The translations under genes were made by a program, and so were the position numbers. A DNA stretch of 64,000 bases from Sulfotelmatobacter sp963701925. GTDB taxonomy: Bacteria > Acidobacteriota > Terriglobia > Terriglobales > Acidobacteriaceae. The stretch spans positions 124,001 through 188,000 of the forward strand of contig CAVPBQ010000007.1 of NCBI GenBank assembly GCA_963701925.1, in the 5' to 3' direction. This document shows positions 42,641 through 51,521 of the stretch, piece after piece (position 1 is the first letter of the stretch; every line of letters starts with the position of its first letter). The notes under the pieces were generated by a model. The model was not told where the DNA came from. It was given only the letters and a program-made list of their open reading frames with translations, and made no database searches.

Positions 42641-43897
42641 TTATGGGATCACCTTAACGGCAGCGCCATCAATCAGCGGCTTGGTATCTTCGGCAGTCAG
42701 TGCGACGCTGTCTCCTTCGTTCAGCCCGGACGTGATAGCCACCCGCGTGAGATTCTGCAGCGAAATCGTGATGGATTGCTGCTTCAGGTGGCCATTGACA
42801 ATGCGGAAGACGTATGGCTTGCTGTCATCCACGTGGACCGCGTCGCGCTGCAAGGTGAGAGCGTCGCTCTGCTCGGCCACGACGATGGTGACTCCGACGT
42901 TTACATTGGGCAGCAGGCGCAGGTCAGGATTATCGATGATGCAGGTCGCTTCGCCAATATTGCGATTGAGGCGCGGCTTGACCGTGGAAGGAATCGCGCC
43001 CAGCGTACCTTTCCACACACGGCCCTGGAGCGCGTCCCACGTGACCTCTACCGCCTGGCCGACTTGCAGACGGCCGATATCGGGCTCATCGACAAAAGCC
43101 CGCACTAGGACGCGGCTGAGATCGGCTTCTTGCAAAAGCAAGTCCCCGGCCTGCACGAAGGCTCCCTGTTTCACTGGCAGGAAATAGACGATGCCGTCAA
43201 AGGCCGCGCGCACGCTCGACTTGCGCAGAGCATCCTCGGCACTGTCATAAGCGGCCTGCGCTTCGGAAGCCTGCGACTGGATCTTTTCGATTTCCGGAGG
43301 GGAGTAGCGATCCTTCTTGCGTTGCTCGAGGGAATTCAAATCAGCCTGCGCGCGCTGCAGCGTGTCTTCTGCCTGCCGCACTTCGCCGGGCGAGGCCGCG
43401 CCTTGTTGCTGCAATTTCTGCAGCGCATCGAGATTGTGTTGGGCCGCGGCCTGTGTGCCTTGCGCCTTGATGATCTGCCCGTTGAGCGTGATGAGCTCGT
43501 CCTGCGTGCCTCCAGCCTTGAGTTCCGATTGATCGGCCTGCGCGGCTCGCACCTGGGCCTGCGCCTTAGCTGCCTGGGTGCGAATGTCGTCGTCGTCCAG
43601 TTGCAGCAGCAGTTGGCCTTTGCGTACGTGGTCGCCTTCCTTCACCAGCAGGCGTTTCACCGTGGTGGCAATGGGAGCATGCGCTTCGAAGTTTTGGAGA
43701 GGCTCAACCTTCCCGTTGGTTGAAACCAGACTGCGGATGGGCCCGCGCTGCACCGTGGTCGCGCGCACGCGCAACGGGGTCTGCCGAAAATAGGGGATGA
43801 GAATAAACGCCGCCAGAATCCCGAGCAGAACCCAAATCCATCGCCGGCGAGGCGGTGAGGTCGAATTGTTGGTCGCTGCCAACCGGTTATCTTTCAA
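42641..43897 (-). CDS. HlyD/AcrA-type membrane fusion (adaptor) protein
   Basis: 418 residues. N-terminal membrane helix (WIWVLLGILAAFILIPYF), lipoyl/barrel-sandwich halves (GKVEPLQNFEAHAPIATTVKRLLVKEGDHVRKGQLLLQLDD), long coiled-coil (90-220) and beta-barrel. The layout fits MacA-like adaptors. No MacB-type ABC or RND pump gene is in the neighbourhood. Confidence 0.88.
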   Translation of the reverse strand: MKDNRLAATNNSTSPPRRRWIWVLLGILAAFILIPYFRQTPLRVRATTVQRGPIRSLVSTNGKVEPLQNFEAHAPIATTVKRLLVKEGDHVRKGQLLLQLDDDDIRTQAAKAQAQVRAAQADQSELKAGGTQDELITLNGQIIKAQGTQAAAQHNLDALQKLQQQGAASPGEVRQAEDTLQRAQADLNSLEQRKKDRYSPPEIEKIQSQASEAQAAYDSAEDALRKSSVRAAFDGIVYFLPVKQGAFVQAGDLLLQEADLSRVLVRAFVDEPDIGRLQVGQAVEVTWDALQGRVWKGTLGAIPSTVKPRLNRNIGEATCIIDNPDLRLLPNVNVGVTIVVAEQSDALTLQRDAVHVDDSKPYVFRIVNGHLKQQSITISLQNLTRVAITSGLNEGDSVALTAEDTKPLIDGAAVKVIP

Positions 43898-44036
43898 GCT
43901 GCGGCAGGAATAATCGCAAGCAGTAATTTACCATTCTCAGGGAGCGCGCAGGCGGAAATGCCATCACCAAGCACGTTGTCAGATTGGATGCGACGACGCG
44001 GCCTCCGGCTTCATCGGGTGCCGTTACAATAAACTC

Positions 44037-44438
44037 ATGCCGAAATCGCGTCGCTATACGCCAGAGCATGCCGCCGCCGGGCTGGATGCGAGCTTCCCCG
44101 AAATTGAAACCTGGCCCAACCAGTTTGCCGGATACGAAATCATTGTGGACGATCCCGAGTTCACTTCTGTCTGCCCGAAGACCGGCCTGCCCGATTTCGG
44201 AGTGCTCACCATCCGTTACATGCCCGACAAGAACTGCCTGGAACTAAAGTCGTTGAAGGAATATTTGCAGTCCTACCGCAACCTGGGAATTTTTCAGGAG
44301 AACATCGTGAACCAGGTGCTTGACGATGTGGTGAAGTGGGCCAAGCCGGTGTGGGCCGAGGTGATGGGAGACTTCCGGCCGCGCGGCGGGATTTCGACGA
44401 CCATCGTGGCCAAGTGGCCGCGGCCGAAAAAGCGCTGA
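44037..44438 (+). CDS. queF: NADPH-dependent 7-cyano-7-deazaguanine reductase
   Basis: 133 residues, unimodular QueF. Cys46 in TSVCPKTGLPDFG forms the thioimide, Asp53 is the acid, and LKSLKEYLQSYRNLGIFQENIVNQVLDD is the queuosine family block. It reduces preQ0 to preQ1. TACAAT at 44025-44030 ends six bases before the ATG, again a leaderless-type arrangement. No preQ1 riboswitch is seen. Confidence 0.95.
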   Translation: MPKSRRYTPEHAAAGLDASFPEIETWPNQFAGYEIIVDDPEFTSVCPKTGLPDFGVLTIRYMPDKNCLELKSLKEYLQSYRNLGIFQENIVNQVLDDVVKWAKPVWAEVMGDFRPRGGISTTIVAKWPRPKKR

Positions 44439-44527
44439 CCACAAAGGACACGAAGGATCACGAAGGAAGATCGGGAAGAAAGATCATCTCGTTGTTTTCC
44501 TTCGTGCAACTTCGTGTCCTTCGTGGT
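44438..44527. repeat. Intergenic imperfect inverted repeat (AAAGGACACGAAGG family)
   Basis: ACCACAAAGGACACGAAGG and CCTTCGTGTCCTTCGTGGT-like arms fold over a ~45-base centre. A degraded relative (CCCTTTGTGTCCTCTGTGGT) is at 37350-37371. It overlaps the last base of queF. Confidence 0.7.
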
Positions 44528-44589
44528 TAGCGTTCTCCTTTCCTTCAACGAAACGTCCGTCTCCAGGCCATGCTATATTCGCCAGACCT

Positions 44590-45885
44590 GTGGCGAAATC
44601 GGACCTGCAACCGCGCACCGCACTGATTGTCCTCACGGCGCTCAACCTGCTCAACTACGCAGACCGCAATGTGCTGTTCGCCGTGCAGCCGCTAGTGCAA
44701 CAGGAGTTTCACGTCACCAAGGAGCAGATCGGGTTTCTCACCAGCGCGTTTCTCGGCTTCTACATGATCGCCGCCCCCTTCGTGGCACCCTTGGCCGACC
44801 GCTATTCGCGCAAGCTCATCATCGTGCTGGGCGCTTTCTTCTGGAGCGGCCTGACGCTGCTCACCGCCGTCACCCACAACTACACCGAACTATTGATTCG
44901 TCACACGCTCGTCGGCGTGGGTGAGGCAACGTTTGTCACCATCGCGCCGACATTCGTAGCGGACCTGTTTAAAGAAAATCAGCGTGGACGCATTCTCGGC
45001 ATCTTCTATCTCGCAATCCCGGTCGGCTCCGCGGCTGGATATCTGCTCGGCGGCTACCTCGCTCCGCACTATGGCTGGCGTTTCCCGTTTTATATTGCAG
45101 CCGCGCCGGGATTTCTGCTCGCGATTGGCGCATCGTTTCTCACCGAGCCGGAGCGTGGCCAATTCGACTCGCATAAGGACGAGGCCGACTGGCTGCCGGA
45201 AGGTTTTCAAGGCAGCAATCTTCGGAAGTTTCTGGTTCGCAACTACTACTATCTGCGCAAAGTGGGATTCAACGTCATCCTGAATCCTGCCTTCCTGACC
45301 GCCACGTTGGGTATGGCCTTCATGACCTATTCGCTCGGCGGCATCCAGGTGTGGATGCCGCAGTTTCTCTACAGCGAGCGCCATTACTCGCTCGAGTCCG
45401 CCAACTTCCTGTTTGGCATCATCATTGTCATCACTGGTTTTGTCGCCGCGTTAGCGGGCGGATGGCTTGGGGATTACCTGCTGCCACGCATGAGGAGTTC
45501 CTATTACTTCGTCTCTGCGCTGAGCATGGCGCTGGGCGTGCCGGTGATGATCGTGGCGCTATTCGCCAAAGGCAAGCTGATGATCCCGGCCATCGCCGTA
45601 TCCGCATTCTTCCTGCTGCTGAATACCGCTCCGCTGAACGCTGCCGTCATCAATTCGGTCGGGGCGCATATTCGCGCCACCGCCTTGGCGGTGAACATCT
45701 TCATCATCCACATTCTGGGCGATGTGCCCTCGCCGACCATGATGGGATGGGTCGCTGATCGGCGTTCGCTGCAGGCCTCGTTCGTGTTGCCCATCATCGC
45801 GATGGGCATCTCTTCTGCCATACTGTTCTATGGAATGAAATTCGCGCCGACGGTTGCCGTGGATGGAAAGGAACAGTTGCCCTGA
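44590..45885 (+). CDS. Major facilitator superfamily transporter (Spinster-like)
   Basis: 431 residues, twelve predicted helices, GTG start. Motif A-like ADRYSRKLIIVLGAFFWSG and ALNLLNYADRNVLFAVQPLVQQEFHV fit the Spns/organic-solute MFS subfamily. Substrate unknown. TATATT at 44574-44579 lies ten bases before the start. Confidence 0.85.
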   Translation: MAKSDLQPRTALIVLTALNLLNYADRNVLFAVQPLVQQEFHVTKEQIGFLTSAFLGFYMIAAPFVAPLADRYSRKLIIVLGAFFWSGLTLLTAVTHNYTELLIRHTLVGVGEATFVTIAPTFVADLFKENQRGRILGIFYLAIPVGSAAGYLLGGYLAPHYGWRFPFYIAAAPGFLLAIGASFLTEPERGQFDSHKDEADWLPEGFQGSNLRKFLVRNYYYLRKVGFNVILNPAFLTATLGMAFMTYSLGGIQVWMPQFLYSERHYSLESANFLFGIIIVITGFVAALAGGWLGDYLLPRMRSSYYFVSALSMALGVPVMIVALFAKGKLMIPAIAVSAFFLLLNTAPLNAAVINSVGAHIRATALAVNIFIIHILGDVPSPTMMGWVADRRSLQASFVLPIIAMGISSAILFYGMKFAPTVAVDGKEQLP

Positions 45886-45974
45886 AGCGATCGCGTAGCC
45901 TCGGACGCATTTGTCCGGGGGCTCGTCCGGAAGTCTCCTCCGGGGGCTTTCCTCCGGGGCTCGCTTTGCTCGCA

Positions 45975-45996
45975 GGGCGGACGAATGCGTCCGCCC
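45975..45996. repeat. Perfect hairpin with GGACG-AATG-CGTCC core
   Basis: GGGCGGACG and CGTCCGCCC pair over the same AATG loop as 39625-39650. A weaker version (CGGAC...GTCCG) lies at 45902-45917, so the whole intergenic stretch 45886-46014 is folded repeat sequence. Confidence 0.7.
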
Positions 45997-46014
45997 CCCA
46001 CGCAAAGAACGCTT

Positions 46015-47232
46015 ATGTTTTATTTAGCTTGGATCTCGGGAACGATTCTGGCGCTAGGCTGGTTCTCCCGCATTGTGGACGCCGCTCTTGGCATGCCTAG
46101 CATCGCCGATATTTCCCTCCAGGAGTGGGATCGCAATCCCGTGACGCCTAGTGGCGATCCGCGCGTCTCCATCATCGTTCCGGCGCGCAATGAGGAAGAG
46201 ACCATCGAGCAGTCGCTGCGGTCGTTGCTTGCTCTCGACTACGACAACTATGAAGTAATCGCGGTTGACGATCGCTCGACTGATCGTACCGGCGAGATCA
46301 TGGATGTGATGCGACAGAGACAAAATCCCCGCCCTCTCGCACACGACGCGAAAAGGACGGGGCACCCTTCCGTCCCCTTGCTTGTCATTGTTCATCACCG
46401 CGAACTGCCTGCCGGTTGGCTGGGCAAGACTCACGCCATGTGGACAGCTACGAATCTGGCTACGGGCGATTGGCTGCTCTTCACCGATGCTGACGTGATT
46501 TTCAAGCCAGACTCTTTGCGGCGGGCGCTGGCTTATGCCGAGGCCGAGGCGGCGGATCATGTGGTGCTGTTTCCGCGCCTCATCATGAAGACCTGGGGCG
46601 AGCGCATGATGATTGCTTTTTTCCAGAGCATGTTCGTGTTCGGGCATCGGCCCTGGAAGGTGGCTGATCCCAAGGCCAGCGATCACATGGGGGTGGGCGC
46701 TTTCAACCTGGTGCGGCGAGGGGCGTACGAAGGGGTCGGAACCTACGAGGCTCTGCGCATGGAAGTGGTCGACGATATGAAGCTAGGCAAAGTTGTGAAG
46801 AATGCCGGATTCGCGCAGCGCAACGTTTTCGGCGGGGACCTGATTTCGATTCGCTGGGCGCAGGGCGCCAGAGGCGTGGTCGACAATCTCACCAAGAATT
46901 TCTTTGCCGTGCTCTCGTTTCAACGCTGGCGCACGGTGCTGTCGGCGTTCGGCTTGGCGTTCCTGAATCTCGGTCCGTTTCTCGGGATCTGGCTGGCGCA
47001 GGGATGGGCGCGGCTGCCGTTCGCGATTGCGCTGGCTTCGATCCTCTTGATCTACGTGGGGATTTCGCGGCGGGCCGCTGTGCCGCCGTATTACTTCCTG
47101 CTGCATCCCGTGAGCACGTCGCTGTTCATCTACACGCTGCTGCGCTCGATGGTGCTGACGCTATGGCACGACGGCGTGGTCTGGCGCGGCACGAAATATC
47201 CGCTGGAAGAGCTCCGTAAGGGGTTGGTGTGA
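46015..47232 (+). CDS. Membrane glycosyltransferase family 2 (HpnB-like)
   Basis: 405 residues from ATG 46015. GT2 core SIIVPARNEEETIEQSLRSLLALDYDNYEVIAVDDRSTDRTGEI, DADVIFKPDSLRRAL, and RWAQGARGV; membrane helices at the N-terminus and C-terminus. HpnB-type enzymes act on hopanoids, which acidobacteria make, but substrate is inferred. Confidence 0.8.
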   Translation: MFYLAWISGTILALGWFSRIVDAALGMPSIADISLQEWDRNPVTPSGDPRVSIIVPARNEEETIEQSLRSLLALDYDNYEVIAVDDRSTDRTGEIMDVMRQRQNPRPLAHDAKRTGHPSVPLLVIVHHRELPAGWLGKTHAMWTATNLATGDWLLFTDADVIFKPDSLRRALAYAEAEAADHVVLFPRLIMKTWGERMMIAFFQSMFVFGHRPWKVADPKASDHMGVGAFNLVRRGAYEGVGTYEALRMEVVDDMKLGKVVKNAGFAQRNVFGGDLISIRWAQGARGVVDNLTKNFFAVLSFQRWRTVLSAFGLAFLNLGPFLGIWLAQGWARLPFAIALASILLIYVGISRRAAVPPYYFLLHPVSTSLFIYTLLRSMVLTLWHDGVVWRGTKYPLEELRKGLV

Positions 47233-47253
47233 AGGCTCCTGGCTCAACTAGCC

Positions 47254-47347
47254 TGTCACCCTGAGTGCAGCGAAGGGCCTCCGCATTCGCCGGCGATGCC
47301 AATGGTGCAAGCGAGTCCATAGGTCCTTCGCTTCGCTCAGGATGACA
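47254..47347. repeat. Intergenic inverted repeat, copy D
   Basis: TGTCACCCTGAGTGCAGCGAAGGGCC and AGGTCCTTCGCTTCGCTCAGGATGACA, same family as A, B, C and E. It lies just after the glycosyltransferase gene. Confidence 0.85.
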
Positions 47348-47617
47348 AGGAGAGGGCTAAGTCGTTGACCCTTCGTGGAAGTGATTGAAAAGTCGTAGGA
47401 CCGCTCTAGCAGCCCGCAAGAACGACGATCCCGCCCGGATGCCTGTCAGGCTCGCCCGCGAGTCGATCGTCGATGCCAGAGGTGTTTCCGGCTCAGCAAA
47501 CGCTACTGCAGGTGATGTCCTGGATTGTTTTCGTCCGACTCCCAGCGGGCGGTTGGTGTAATCGTTACATACCGCACAATACCGTACGTACAATTATGTA
47601 TGCGGTGATGTGCATCG
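47348..47617. other. Intergenic stretch without a supported gene
   Basis: Together with the inverted repeat this is a 385-base gap between convergent genes. The bases 47580-47610 are AT-rich with an ACCGCA...TGCGGT partial inversion. Nothing coding or RNA-like is convincing. Confidence 0.5.
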
Positions 47618-48241
47618 TCACTGCGGCGCATCGTCTCCTTCTACGTCATAGCCGTAGGTCGCGGTTGGGTTGGGCGTTGCCTTCACTCTGGCCGGTTTCT
47701 TGCTGGGACGAAGCCTGCCCGCGCTGTAGTGGCCGCGATTCTCCACGTCGTAGTCCTTGGGCAGGGGCGGAATCATGGCCGCGCCTCCGCTGATCTGGCT
47801 GATGCGATTCAGAATGATCTCGGCCCGTCCTTCATAGAGCTTGACCGGCCCGCGAATTTCAATGGTGCGTCCTTCCAGGCGCCGCACGTCGCCCACATCT
47901 TTCAGATCAGAGGAGAAGACCACCACGGTGAACGGGCAGGCGGCATGGTCTTCGCAGAAATCGACGAAGTGCACGCCATTCGCGCCGACTTTGACGTGCT
48001 GCACGTGTCCGGTGACGCACAGGTTGTCGCCCACATGCTGAGCGGCTTCCTGCATGGGGATGCAGTCGGAGGCCAAGAGGGAAGTGGCCAGGGTTAGGGC
48101 GGTGAGCAGTTGGGTCGTTATCGATATCCAGAAGAAGGGTTCGCCCAGAAGGCTCGCTGCGCTCGCTGGACGGACCCTTCGGCGCTGCTCAGGGCAAGCT
48201 TCTGCGTCCGTCCCCACACGGCTTGGATCTGTGACTGGCAC
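47618..48241 (-). CDS. Secreted/anchored OB-fold protein
   Basis: 207 residues. The conserved part is HVGDNLCVTGHVQHVKVGANGVHFVDFCEDHAACPFTVVVFSSDLKDVGDV...LEGRTIEIRGPVKLYEGRAEIIL, a single-strand-binding-like OB fold (tRNA_anti-like). A hydrophobic segment FWISITTQLLTALTLATSLLA precedes it. The first ~34 residues are encoded by GC-rich repeat-like DNA (CTGAGCAGCGCCGAAGGG) and look non-native; no start codon is seen nearer the hydrophobic segment. Start therefore uncertain. Confidence 0.65.
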   Translation of the reverse strand: MPVTDPSRVGTDAEACPEQRRRVRPASAASLLGEPFFWISITTQLLTALTLATSLLASDCIPMQEAAQHVGDNLCVTGHVQHVKVGANGVHFVDFCEDHAACPFTVVVFSSDLKDVGDVRRLEGRTIEIRGPVKLYEGRAEIILNRISQISGGAAMIPPLPKDYDVENRGHYSAGRLRPSKKPARVKATPNPTATYGYDVEGDDAPQ

Positions 48242-48403
48242 CCATTCATTCTAGGAACTACACCGCCAGGAGTCTGTGACCAGACAGGAAATATTCACGG
48301 GTAGTTCCGGAATGAAACTGGCTCTCAGGGGGAAGCTCCCACTTCTCGCGCCAGCACCGCGCGAGAAATGGGGCACCCACTCTTCGAAGAGGAAAGAAGG
48401 GCT

Positions 48404-48748
48404 CTATTTGAAGGACTTGACGGCTGTGGCTTCGTCGTCTTTCACATCGAAGACGGTGTAGAGCTTGGTGATCTGTAGCAGGTCGTTGACCTTCTTGGTC
48501 AGGTTGAGCAGTTTGAGCTCGCCGCCCTGATTCTTGGTGGTGGTGTAGGCGCTGACCAGTTCGCCGATGCCCGAGCTGTCGATGTAGTTGACTTCGCCCA
48601 GGTTGAGGACGATCTTCTTGTTGCCCTTGGAGAGCAGGTCGCGCACGGTATCGCGCAGGATGACGCTGCCTTCGCCGAGCGTGATGCGACCGCTGCAGTC
48701 TACAACGGTAACTCCATCCACTTGCCGACTAGAAACCTTCATGCTCAC
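48404..48748 (-). CDS. STAS-domain anti-sigma factor antagonist (SpoIIAA/RsbV-like)
   Basis: 114 residues. TVVDCSGRITLGEGSVILRDTVRDLL and NYIDSSGIGELVSAYTTTKNQGG, the phosphorylation-site serine loop of RsbV-type proteins. Overlaps the RsbW-like kinase start by 4 bases, suggesting a partner-switching pair. No sigma factor or phosphatase gene is adjacent. Confidence 0.9.
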   Translation of the reverse strand: MSMKVSSRQVDGVTVVDCSGRITLGEGSVILRDTVRDLLSKGNKKIVLNLGEVNYIDSSGIGELVSAYTTTKNQGGELKLLNLTKKVNDLLQITKLYTVFDVKDDEATAVKSFK

Positions 48749-49197
48749 TGGGAAGCCTCCTTGCCGCCCGCGGTTGGCCCGTGGACGTGCTTGATCAATT
48801 TGAGTTCAGTGCCCGCCTGGGTGGGGCGAATCTCCACCACATCCATGAACGAGCGCATAAGAAAAATTCCACGGCCGCTGGTCTTGAGCAAATTTTCCGG
48901 AGCCAGGGGATTGGGGATCTTGCTCAGATCCATGCCGCCGCCCTGATCGGAAATGGTGATGATCAGATCGCCGCCGGTGTGCTCAAAAGCCAGGGTCACT
49001 TTTTTATCGGGGGCATAGGCGTTGCCGTGCAGAACGGCGTTGACCGCGCCTTCGCGGACCGCCATGGAAATCTGCATGATCTCGTCGTCGCCGAAGCCGA
49101 GATCAGTGGCGATGCGCGTAGCTTTCTCTTCCGCGCTGTCGATGGTTCCCAGCGAGGAGTCCAGCGTATAGGAGACCCGTTGCTCGGTCATAGCCAT
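48745..49197 (-). CDS. Anti-sigma regulatory kinase (RsbW/SpoIIAB-like ATPase)
   Basis: 150 residues. GHKL ATPase motifs MAVREGAVNAVLHGNAYAPDKKV (N-box) and ISDQGGGMDLSKIPNPLAPENLLKTSGRGIFLMRSFMDVV (G1 and G2). Kinase of the upstream/downstream STAS protein; probable sigma inhibitor. Confidence 0.9.
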   Translation of the reverse strand: MAMTEQRVSYTLDSSLGTIDSAEEKATRIATDLGFGDDEIMQISMAVREGAVNAVLHGNAYAPDKKVTLAFEHTGGDLIITISDQGGGMDLSKIPNPLAPENLLKTSGRGIFLMRSFMDVVEIRPTQAGTELKLIKHVHGPTAGGKEASQ

Positions 49198-49377
49198 GTG
49201 GTCGATCTGCGTACGAGTATAAGACTGGGCAGGGCTGGCGCGCTTGCTACCGCAGAACGAGGCCTAGAAGCGACGCTCGCCAAAGGCGTTTCCCCGAATG
49301 CGGTAGTTTGCCTGTCGGATGCCTGACTTGTCAACGATTGATGCGTGCCCAGCCGAAGAGAATATAATTTCGTTCCC

Positions 49378-49698
49378 GTGACTGAAGCTCGGCAACCCAA
49401 CCTGAGAGAGCGCCTGCGACGCTACTTCCTTCTTACCCTGCTGGCGCTGGCCGGGCTGGCGGCGCTGGCTTTTGGCCTGGACTACGGCATTTTCAAGATG
49501 CGCGTCCTTACCGGCCACAACGCCTACGGCTCGGTGACGGTCAATCATTACACCGCTGTCCTGGAGAAGAATGGCAAGACCACCCTCACGTTCGACCCGC
49601 CGCAGCCCTGGACCTGCGTCAACGCTCTGTTCCCCCACTCCGGATCGCCGCCATGCTGGTACTTGAGCAGGCATCCTGACCAGCGAACGGACATCTGA
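49378..49698 (+). CDS. Single-pass membrane protein, unknown
   Basis: About 106 residues from GTG 49378 (upstream ATG 49345 possible). One helix FLLTLLALAGLAALAFGLDYGIF, then ~60 residues with one conserved-looking WTCVNALFPHSGSPPCWY. Divergent from the RsbW-like gene. Function not recognised. Confidence 0.55.
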   Translation: MTEARQPNLRERLRRYFLLTLLALAGLAALAFGLDYGIFKMRVLTGHNAYGSVTVNHYTAVLEKNGKTTLTFDPPQPWTCVNALFPHSGSPPCWYLSRHPDQRTDI

Positions 49699-49769
49699 GC
49701 GATGCGTGCCGCCCGCGCCCTAACGTCTATCAGCTAGAATGGCGGACGACGGAAGTTCCCGGGGGACTC

Positions 49770-51221
49770 ATGAACAAGACTCGAAGACTGGCGCTGATGC
49801 TTGGGATACTAGGTCTTGCTTGCTTAACCGGCATGGCTGCCTTTGCGGCGCAACCGGCGGGCGCGGCTCAGGATGCGCGTCTCGAAAAGGCCTATCGCTT
49901 CCAGCGCGGCGGGTGGACGTTTGTTCATCTGGAAGGCACGCCTGCTGAGATCGGATACCAGCACGGCTATCTGCTGTCGGCGGAAATTGCCGATGCGCTC
50001 GCCGCGATCAAGCTCTTCGATATGCACGAGACGCAGCGCGACTGGGAGTTCTTCCGCACCACCGCGCGCCAGATGCTGTGGCCGCACATTGATGCCGAGT
50101 ATCAGAAGGAGCTGCAGGGCATTGCCGAGGGAGCGAAGGCGCATGGCGTCGAGGTGGACGTGTACGACATTGTCGCGCTCAACGCCTTTGAAGAAGTCCC
50201 GGACTATTACGTGCCATGGTTGAACAAGCAGACGAAAGCACAGAAGGCTCCGAAGCTGGCCGCGCCGGGCAATTGCAGTGCGTTCATTGCGACCGGCAGC
50301 ATGACCAAGGACCATCAGATTGTCATCGCGCACAATAATTGGACCAGCTATCTGGCGGGCGAGCGCTGGGTCATGGTCTTCGACATCGTGCCCGAGCACG
50401 GCAATCGCATTCTGATGGATGGCTTTCCCGGCGTGATTACCAGCGACGACGATTTCGGCGTGAACTCCAACGGGATCATGATCACCGAGACCACAATCAC
50501 GCAGTTCGAGGGCTGGGATCCGAACGGCAAGCCGGAGTTCATGCGTTCGCGCAAGGCGCTGCAATACGCCAACAGCATCGACGACTACGTGCGCATTATC
50601 AAGGAAGGCAACAACGGAGGCTATGCCAACGACTGGATGATTGGCGACCGCAAGACCGGCGAGATCGCCTATCTGGAGCTGGGTTTGAAGAACACGCCGC
50701 TGTGGCGCACGGAGGATGGATATTACGTCAGCTCAAATTTTGCCCGCGATCCCAAGGTGATTGCGGAGGAGACGACGTTCAATCCCAACGATCTGTCGTC
50801 ATCGCCGAATGCGCGGCATGTGCGCTGGGAAGAATTGATGAAGCAGTCGAAGGGCAAGATTGACGTGGCCATGGCCGAACAGTTTCTGAGCGATCACGTG
50901 GATAGCTTCGACAAAACGGCTTCGACTTCGATGCCCAAGGAGCGCGCGCTCTGCGGCCACGTCGACAATTCGGCGCGGGGAATCAAGGAGTGGGGCTGGG
51001 ATCCGTACGATCCGGCGGGCGCAGTTCAGGGCAAGGCGACCGATAGCGCGATGACGGCCAAGATGAGCTTTGTGGCGCGGGCGGGGCATCCCTGCGGCGA
51101 AGATTTTCTGGCGGATCATTTCCTGGAGCAGCATCCCGAGTTCTCGTGGCAGAAGCCTCTGCTGCGCGACATGAAGGCGGGTCCGTGGACCACGTTCAGC
51201 GCGGGAGAGAAAGAGCAATAG
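49770..51221 (+). CDS. Secreted C45/NTN-type hydrolase (phospholipase B-like family)
   Basis: 483 residues, signal peptide (MNKTRRLALMLGILGLACLTGMAAF). The conserved PGNCSAFIATGSMTKDHQIVIAHNNW places a Cys at the mature start of an N-terminal nucleophile domain, as in C45 acyltransferases and phospholipase-B-like proteins. GYQHGYLLSAEIADAL is the N-terminal family signature. Autocleavage before Cys is inferred. GGGGGA upstream of the ATG. Confidence 0.82.
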   Translation: MNKTRRLALMLGILGLACLTGMAAFAAQPAGAAQDARLEKAYRFQRGGWTFVHLEGTPAEIGYQHGYLLSAEIADALAAIKLFDMHETQRDWEFFRTTARQMLWPHIDAEYQKELQGIAEGAKAHGVEVDVYDIVALNAFEEVPDYYVPWLNKQTKAQKAPKLAAPGNCSAFIATGSMTKDHQIVIAHNNWTSYLAGERWVMVFDIVPEHGNRILMDGFPGVITSDDDFGVNSNGIMITETTITQFEGWDPNGKPEFMRSRKALQYANSIDDYVRIIKEGNNGGYANDWMIGDRKTGEIAYLELGLKNTPLWRTEDGYYVSSNFARDPKVIAEETTFNPNDLSSSPNARHVRWEELMKQSKGKIDVAMAEQFLSDHVDSFDKTASTSMPKERALCGHVDNSARGIKEWGWDPYDPAGAVQGKATDSAMTAKMSFVARAGHPCGEDFLADHFLEQHPEFSWQKPLLRDMKAGPWTTFSAGEKEQ

Positions 51222-51248
51222 TTCAGCGATCGCGGTGCAGCCGGGCTT

Positions 51249-51343
51249 TGTCATCCAGGGCAAAGCGAAGGACCTATGCAATCTGCCGGCAGTGCCCATC
51301 GTGCCGGCGAGTACAGAGGTCCTTCGCTGCGCTCAGGATGACA
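51249..51343. repeat. Intergenic inverted repeat, copy E
   Basis: TGTCATCCAGGGCAAAGCGAAGGACC and GAGGTCCTTCGCTGCGCTCAGGATGACA, same family as the other four. It precedes tRNA-Ser by 65 bases. Confidence 0.85.
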
Positions 51344-51407
51344 AGGTAGGGCCGTGGGAGCTGCCAGCATCACCTGCTAAAATAATCTGACACAAACCTG
51401 AGGGCGC

Positions 51408-51497
51408 GGAGAGATGGCCGAGTGGCTGAAGGCGCGCGCCTCGAAAGCGTGTATACCTTAACGGGTATCGGGGGTTCGAATCCCTCTCTCTCCGCCA
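51408..51497 (+). tRNA. tRNA-Ser(CGA)
   Basis: Acceptor GGAGAGA pairs with TCTCTCC, followed by G and an encoded CCA. D-arm GGCCGAGTGGC, anticodon loop CTCGAAA with anticodon CGA (stem CGCGC/GCGTG), long variable arm TATACC...GGGTATC, and T-arm GGGGGTTCGAATCCC. The long variable arm is the class II serine form. It decodes UCG. Confidence 0.96.
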
Positions 51498-51521
51498 GAA
51501 CTTTCCTGCCTAATTCCGCTA

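Noticed and set aside
43898..44036. preQ1 riboswitch upstream of queF
   Set aside because: The -10 box sits next to the ATG, leaving no 5' leader for an aptamer.
51408..51497. tRNA-Ser as an integration (att) site
   Set aside because: No integrase, no duplicated tRNA 3' end and no shift in gene character around it.
51498..51521. Residual GH94 sequence after the glucan synthase stop
   Set aside because: Only 24 bases lie between the stop and tRNA-Ser, so no frameshifted continuation exists.
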